A stretch of 64,000 nt of DNA from GCA-002700125 sp964434385. Lineage in GTDB: Bacteria; Chloroflexota; Dehalococcoidia; Lucifugimonadales; Lucifugimonadaceae. A program made the translations under genes and the position numbers. Position 1 is the first letter of the stretch. Every line of letters starts with the position of its first letter. The notes under the pieces were generated by a model that saw nothing but the letters and a program-made list of their open reading frames with translations, searched no databases and was not told the origin of the DNA. Positions 60,121 through 64,000 of the stretch are shown one piece after another. The stretch spans positions 8,547-72,546 of the forward strand of contig CAYSUW010000007.1 of the NCBI GenBank assembly GCA_964434385.1. Direction: 5' to 3'.

Positions 60121-60861
60121 ATGACTATTTTGAGAAGAAAAGATCAACAATCTGAAGACAGGTACTCTGGTGTAACAAGAAGAGTACTAACAGGATCTGA
60201 TTCAGGATCTACTATGCTTTCTGTTGGAGATGTAGTAATTCAACCAGGAGCAAAAATCCCTTATCATGTGCATCCTAATGTAGAAGAAAGTATGTACGTT
60301 GCAGAAGGTGATTTAGTAATGAAATTGGATGGAAAATCATTTGACATATCATCAGGAGACTGTGTTCTAGCATTAAAAGGAATTGGTCATGGGCTTGAAA
60401 ATATTTCTCAGAATCCTGCAAGATTAATTACCGTTTTTCCAGATGTTTCTCCTGAAGTTGAACAGGTAGATTTTTCTGATTTTAAAAATGAAATTCCTGA
60501 GAAAAATGTTTCTTTTAGATCTAAAATGGATGGTTTTGAATTTGCTCCTGGTATCAAAAGATTTGATATAGTTGGAGACTTTTTAGGTGCTGAGTCCACT
60601 TATTTCAGTGAGTTAATTTTTGAACCTGGTGCAACATCACCTAACCACTACCATCCACATCATGAGGAAAGTATGTTTTGTTATAGAGGTAATTTGAATG
60701 CTGTTTATGGAGAAAATGACAATATACCTCTTGAACAAGGGGACATGTTCACATGTGAAATTGGCATAAGACATACTGTCAATAACCTTGGAAATCAACA
60801 AGGAACTTTACTCGCTATTCATCCAGTGCTTAATCCTCCTCCAAAGGTAATGGTTGATTAA
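60121..60861 (+). CDS. double-cupin protein
   Basis: A 246-residue protein with two cupin barrels. The first has PGAKIPYHVHPNVEESMYVAEG and the second PGATSPNHYHPHHEESMFCYRG; both HxH-x(3-4)-E metal motifs are complete, with a final His in GHGLENI and RHTVNNL. Two active metal sites are thus likely. AGAGGTG is the ribosome site. Sugar-acid and dicarboxylate metabolism operons often contain cupin isomerases or dioxygenases, but the reaction here is not defined. The dihydrodipicolinate-synthase-like gene follows. Confidence 0.85.
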   Translation: MTILRRKDQQSEDRYSGVTRRVLTGSDSGSTMLSVGDVVIQPGAKIPYHVHPNVEESMYVAEGDLVMKLDGKSFDISSGDCVLALKGIGHGLENISQNPARLITVFPDVSPEVEQVDFSDFKNEIPEKNVSFRSKMDGFEFAPGIKRFDIVGDFLGAESTYFSELIFEPGATSPNHYHPHHEESMFCYRGNLNAVYGENDNIPLEQGDMFTCEIGIRHTVNNLGNQQGTLLAIHPVLNPPPKVMVD

Positions 60862-60871
60862 TGAAAATACT

Positions 60872-61798
60872 ATGATAACTATTATGAAAGGAATATTTGC
60901 TATACCTGTAACCCCATTTAAGGACGATGGATCATTAGATATTGAATCATTAGAAAAATGTGTAGATTTCTGTTTGGAAAAAGGAGCTCATGGTATTGTT
61001 ATGCCAGTAAATGCTAGTGAAGTATCTACATTAACTCATGAAGAATGGATGACCGTTTTGAAGACTGGTTTATCGAGAGTAAACAGCTCAGTTCCATTTG
61101 TTGCTGGCATTTCTGGAAATTCTTTAGAAATTTGTGTAGAGAGAGCAAAAATATGTCAAGATTTAGGTGCAGATTCCATCATGACTATGCCTCCTGGTTC
61201 TGGAGGTGGTGCAGGAAACATAAGAGAATTTTATGAGAGAATTTCAGAATCAGTAGAATTACCTATTTGGATTCAAAATAATAAACCTCCTAATGGTGCT
61301 AACGTTCCAACAGATTTAATAATTGAATTGCTAGATACACTTCCGAATATAAAATATTTAAAAGAGGAAAGTGAATACCCTGGACATATTATGTCAGAAG
61401 TGATTAGACGTTCAGGTGATAATTGTGAATCTATCATGGGAGGCATGGGGGGCAGATTTCTTCTTGATGAATATAGGAGAGGAGCAACAGGAACAATGCC
61501 TGCTGGTCATTTTACAGATTTACAAGTCAAACTTTGGGATGCTTTGATTTTAGGTAAAGAAAATGATGATGGAACAAGAGAGATTACTGAAGAAGCAAGG
61601 CGATTGTGGAAAGTTCTTTTACCTTCTTTGAATTTTGAATTTATGTTTGGAGTCACTGCTTATAAATTAGTATTCTGGAAAAGAGGAGTAATAAGTTCTC
61701 CTTTTGCTCGTATACCAATCAGGAAACCATTTGACGATCAAGACATGATTGAATTAGACCAAATATTAGATGGTATGGAGCCTGATTTAACTACTTGA
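60872..61798 (+). CDS. dihydrodipicolinate synthase/KDG aldolase family protein
   Basis: A 308-residue TIM barrel of the DapA/NAL superfamily. MKGIFAIPVTPFKDDGSLD opens it. KYLKEESEYPG (about residue 161) holds the Schiff-base lysine. The conserved Tyr, normally in Y-N-x-P about 30 residues before the Lys, is replaced by QNNKPP (IWIQNNKPP), so the proton relay differs. It is more likely a 2-keto-3-deoxy-sugar-acid aldolase or dehydratase than a lysine-pathway enzyme. The ATG at 60872 was preferred to a TTG at 60854, and 60884 is also possible. Confidence 0.83.
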   Translation: MITIMKGIFAIPVTPFKDDGSLDIESLEKCVDFCLEKGAHGIVMPVNASEVSTLTHEEWMTVLKTGLSRVNSSVPFVAGISGNSLEICVERAKICQDLGADSIMTMPPGSGGGAGNIREFYERISESVELPIWIQNNKPPNGANVPTDLIIELLDTLPNIKYLKEESEYPGHIMSEVIRRSGDNCESIMGGMGGRFLLDEYRRGATGTMPAGHFTDLQVKLWDALILGKENDDGTREITEEARRLWKVLLPSLNFEFMFGVTAYKLVFWKRGVISSPFARIPIRKPFDDQDMIELDQILDGMEPDLTT

Positions 61799-62558
61799 TA
61801 TATTTCCTTACTTCTTCAAGGTATGAAGTAGTGCCACTGGATAGGAACCTATTAGTGCTATTAACAAGGCAGTTTACGCCTTCACCAATCCATTTTTTAG
61901 CTGATTCTCCATCAAAAACTAGAGTGCCTACTTGTTTCCCTGCTGATTTAATCTTAGGTATCATATCACTGATTGTTTTCTGTACTTTTGGATGAGTCAT
62001 TTGACCATGAATTCCAAAAACAGAAGAAAGATCACCAGGACCTAAAAATATCATGTCTGCACCCTCAGTATTTATTATTCCATCTTGATTATCTAATCCA
62101 TCCATAGTTTCTATTTGCAAACCAACCATCATTTCTTCATTAGCTTCTTTAACATACTCAGACATTGATTGTCCTGCATACATACTACTTCTTCCTCCAA
62201 ATAAACCTCTTTTACCAACTGGAGGATATTTTGTAGAGTTCACAACATTTTTTGCATCTTCTTCATTGTTTACCAGTGGTATTAAAACTCCTTGAGCTCC
62301 TGCATCAAGAAATCTTTGAATATGTTGTTGTATATTCATTCCTATTCTTACTATGGGGCTAATCCCAGATAATTCAGCAGCTCTTATCATATTCTCTGCA
62401 CTTTCATAGTCTGTACTTCCATGTTCACAGTCTATTATTACAAAATCCATTCCTAACCAACCCATCATTTCAACCATTCCTGGCGAAGGAAAATTCACAA
62501 ATGGTCCAATAACAGGAGTGCCAGACATCATTTTTTCCTTCATAGTATTTTTTAACAT
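61791..62558 (-). CDS. HpcH/HpaI aldolase family protein (copy 2)
   Basis: A 255-residue class II pyruvate aldolase. IIDCEHGSTDYESAENMIRAA carries the catalytic His, PIVRIG the carboxylate-binding Arg, VGLQIETMDGLDN the metal Glu and DMIFLGPGDLSSVFG the metal Asp. It is of standard family length, close to 2-keto-3-deoxy-rhamnonate or 4-hydroxy-2-oxo-heptanedioate aldolases. AAGGGA precedes the ATG. Convergent with the DHDPS-like gene (8-nt overlap), so this region encodes two unrelated aldolase folds side by side. Confidence 0.88.
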   Translation of the reverse strand: MLKNTMKEKMMSGTPVIGPFVNFPSPGMVEMMGWLGMDFVIIDCEHGSTDYESAENMIRAAELSGISPIVRIGMNIQQHIQRFLDAGAQGVLIPLVNNEEDAKNVVNSTKYPPVGKRGLFGGRSSMYAGQSMSEYVKEANEEMMVGLQIETMDGLDNQDGIINTEGADMIFLGPGDLSSVFGIHGQMTHPKVQKTISDMIPKIKSAGKQVGTLVFDGESAKKWIGEGVNCLVNSTNRFLSSGTTSYLEEVRKYIK

Positions 62559-62630
62559 TTTCCCTTTTATAATAATTTTCTATTAGAATACAAACACTAT
62601 CATTAAGGAAAAAGAAATACATTAAATATT

Positions 62631-63530
62631 ATGAATCTAACAATTAAAAATAAAAATATAAAAGCAGTGTTTTCTCCACTTGCGGGTTCATCTTTAAGAT
62701 CTTTAATAGTCTCTACTAATGACGCTAGTTATGATGTTATTTCTAATTTCGATGATGATCTTTCTCCTAATCAATTACCTCTAGGTTCTGGTTCTTTTAT
62801 AATGGCACCTTGGGTAAATAGAATAAAATCGGGGCTACTGAAAACTGAAAAGGGATTAACTAAACTTCCTAATGATGTTTTTTTTAATGATAGATTAAAT
62901 GCTATTCATGGGATTGTATGGAATAAAGAATGGAATATAGATTTTCATGAAGAAAATCGTATTCAATGTTCAATTGATTTAACAAAACCATGGCCATTTA
63001 AAGGTAAAATTGTGATGAAAGCTTTTATTCAAGATAATTCACTCATTCAACAGTTATCAGGATATAACTATGATGATGTTCCTATGCCTATAGGAGTAGG
63101 TTGGCATCCTTGGTTTAGACGGATTTTAAATAAAGAACAGGCAGTTCTTAAGATTAATGCTAAAAGTATGTGGGATCTTGATGATAAAGGGATTCCGACG
63201 GGAGCTTTGATTGAAAACAACGAAATATTGGAAAAGTTAAGAGAAGGTTTAACGCCTCAAATAGATGAATTAAATAAGTGTTGTTTAAAAGTAAATCCTG
63301 AGGAACAGATTTTATATAAATGGCCTGAGCTTGAATTATTAATTGAATCATCTGAAGATTTAGGTCATATAATGTTATATAGTCCTGAGAATTCAGTATG
63401 TGTTGAGCCCCAAACTACAACAGTCAATGCATTTCAATTGGAAAATGACGGATTAGATGGAACTGGAGTGAAATACTTAAAAAAAGGAGAAAGTTTTTCA
63501 GTTTCTACGAAGTGGAGTATTGATTATTAA
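62631..63530 (+). CDS. aldose 1-epimerase family protein
   Basis: A 299-residue beta-sandwich of the galactose mutarotase family. MAPWVNRIKSG includes the sugar-binding Asn-Arg, NAIHGIVWNKEW the conserved His, GVGWHPWF the catalytic His and PENSVCVEPQTTTVNAF the C-terminal catalytic Glu. It catalyses the anomer interconversion of aldoses. Its place beside the SMP-30 lactonase-like gene and sugar-acid enzymes fits the front end of an oxidative sugar pathway. Confidence 0.85.
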   Translation: MNLTIKNKNIKAVFSPLAGSSLRSLIVSTNDASYDVISNFDDDLSPNQLPLGSGSFIMAPWVNRIKSGLLKTEKGLTKLPNDVFFNDRLNAIHGIVWNKEWNIDFHEENRIQCSIDLTKPWPFKGKIVMKAFIQDNSLIQQLSGYNYDDVPMPIGVGWHPWFRRILNKEQAVLKINAKSMWDLDDKGIPTGALIENNEILEKLREGLTPQIDELNKCCLKVNPEEQILYKWPELELLIESSEDLGHIMLYSPENSVCVEPQTTTVNAFQLENDGLDGTGVKYLKKGESFSVSTKWSIDY

Positions 63531-63554
63531 TTTTGATTTAACTGGAGTTTTCAA

Positions 63555-63896
63555 TTGTTCTTTTCTACTGTTTTAAAGTTAATAAGAAATATTTTTTTTC
63601 TTGCACCTACTCTTCCTAAAGTTTGGAGAGGGCTCGTTTCTAAAGAAATTCCTTTTCGCTTAAAATTAATTCCATTGTTAGGTGTGATTTATATCTTTTC
63701 GCCTGTATCACGATTTTTTAGTGGAGTATTTGATGATATATTTGTTTTTTTCTTTTTAATGAGTTTGTTTATTTCTAAAACTAGAAGTTATTTGGAAAAA
63801 AAAGATGTTTCGGAAAACAAAACTAATCAAGAAGAAGATTCTCAAACTATTGAGGGAGAATATAGATACAAAAATAAAACGACTAAAGATGATTAA
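63555..63896 (+). CDS. DUF1232-like (YkvA family) small membrane protein
   Basis: A 113-residue protein starting at a TTG (63555) behind GGAG. IPFRLKLIPLLGVIYIFSPVSRFF resembles the YkvA-family core (K-x-L-P-x-x-x-x-x-Y-x-x-S-P), though the usual acidic DxxPD is replaced by S-R-F-F. A hydrophobic stretch follows, then an acidic tail. Its function is unknown. The final codons form the left arm of the bidirectional terminator. Confidence 0.6.
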   Translation: MFFSTVLKLIRNIFFLAPTLPKVWRGLVSKEIPFRLKLIPLLGVIYIFSPVSRFFSGVFDDIFVFFFLMSLFISKTRSYLEKKDVSENKTNQEEDSQTIEGEYRYKNKTTKDD

Positions 63897-63920
63897 ATAA
63901 ATTTATCTTTAGTCGTTTTA
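63875..63920. terminator. bidirectional intrinsic terminator between convergent genes
   Basis: taaaacgactaaagat (63875-63890) and atctttagtcgtttta (63905-63920) are a perfect 16-nt inverted repeat with a 14-nt loop. Transcripts from either side end in a run of T/U (or A on the opposite strand). It overlaps the last codons of the DUF1232-like gene and lies 5 nt from the convergent glutamine synthetase stop, so it can terminate both. Confidence 0.8.
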
Positions 63921-63925
63921 TAATA

Positions 63926-64000
63926 TTAAGCGTTGAAGGTTAAGTAGTATTCCCAAGGATGAGGTCTTGTTCTTACTTCATCAACTTCAGTTTCTCTTTT
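63926..64000 (-). CDS. glnA: glutamine synthetase (C-terminal fragment)
   Basis: The right window edge leaves only the final 24 codons on the minus strand: KRETEVDEVRTRPHPWEYYLTFNA. The pattern K-x-x-E-x-x-x-x-R-x-x-x-H-P-W-E-x-x-x-Y/L at the very end matches the C terminus of type I glutamine synthetase. With so little sequence, this rests on the tail motif alone. The stop (TAA) lies just inside the terminator. Confidence 0.55.
   Translation of the reverse strand, partial: KRETEVDEVRTRPHPWEYYLTFNA

Noticed and set aside
1..64000. CRISPR arrays, insertion sequences, prophage or integrase-attachment sites
   Set aside because: No regularly spaced repeats, no transposase, integrase, or phage genes, and no direct-repeat flanks at the tRNA genes were found.

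Overview
The window looks like a piece of a low-GC (roughly 30%) marine bacterial genome, most probably a Chloroflexota lineage of the SAR202 type. The case rests on content rather than on a marker tree. There are five enolase-superfamily (mandelate racemase/sugar-acid dehydratase-like) paralogues in about 29 kb, an FMO-like flavoprotein, a B12-dependent class II ribonucleotide reductase under NrdR, an F420-type deazaflavin oxidoreductase, a phosphotriesterase-like hydrolase, and many short lipoproteins. Genes are packed tightly, with many 1-13 nt overlaps, several TTG/GTG starts and few obvious promoters. There is no insertion sequence, prophage or CRISPR array. Two runs of exactly 100 N (17896-17995 and 43990-44089) are scaffold gaps, and both fall inside in-frame tandem repeats.

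Layout. 1-8.0 kb: the end of a GSA-aminotransferase-like gene, a nucleotidyltransferase/CinA-like pair, TatD, an EVE-domain protein, PstCA, BirA, YggU, YggT, ProC and PdxA. 8.1-14.5 kb: nrdJ, nrdR (with a pair of NrdR boxes), ftsZ, ftsA and rsmH, all on the minus strand. 14.7-22.1 kb: an MMPL transporter, trmD, rplS, def, secD and secF on the plus strand. 22.1-28.7 kb: hemW with two unknown partners, ychF, holA and three lipoproteins. 28.8-36.9 kb: a phosphotriesterase-like hydrolase coupled to an enolase-superfamily gene, uppP, a second enolase-superfamily gene, sucB and sucA. 37.1-43.8 kb: a 2-hydroxyacid dehydrogenase, a tRNA cluster (a degenerate tRNA-like element, Glu, Gln), a riboflavin operon with dcd, lepB and tRNA-Lys. 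43.8-64 kb: the accessory half, with repeat-bearing and coiled-coil envelope proteins interleaved with three more enolase-superfamily genes, two HpcH/HpaI aldolases, a DHDPS/KDG-aldolase-like protein, a double cupin, an SMP-30 lactonase-like protein, an SDR, an FMO-like enzyme, an aldose-1-epimerase-like protein and a second 2-hydroxyacid dehydrogenase. The right edge cuts the end of glutamine synthetase.

How it works together (inference). The 45.8-63.5 kb block reads as a scavenging module for sugar-acid-like dissolved organic matter. Its parts are mutarotation (epimerase), oxidation (SDR), lactone opening (SMP-30), dehydration (enolase-superfamily enzymes), retro-aldol cleavage (HpcH/HpaI and DHDPS-family enzymes) and reduction of the resulting 2-oxoacids (hydroxyacid dehydrogenases). 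SucAB would carry the carbon onward. The least explained items are a 968-aa protein that joins a beta-propeller to a roughly 490-residue charged, Trp-bearing helix and a C-terminal membrane anchor, a Met-rich helical lipoprotein, a lipoprotein carrying a decapeptide repeat, and a ribosomal protein L19 with a long PKAEE-repeat N-terminal tail.
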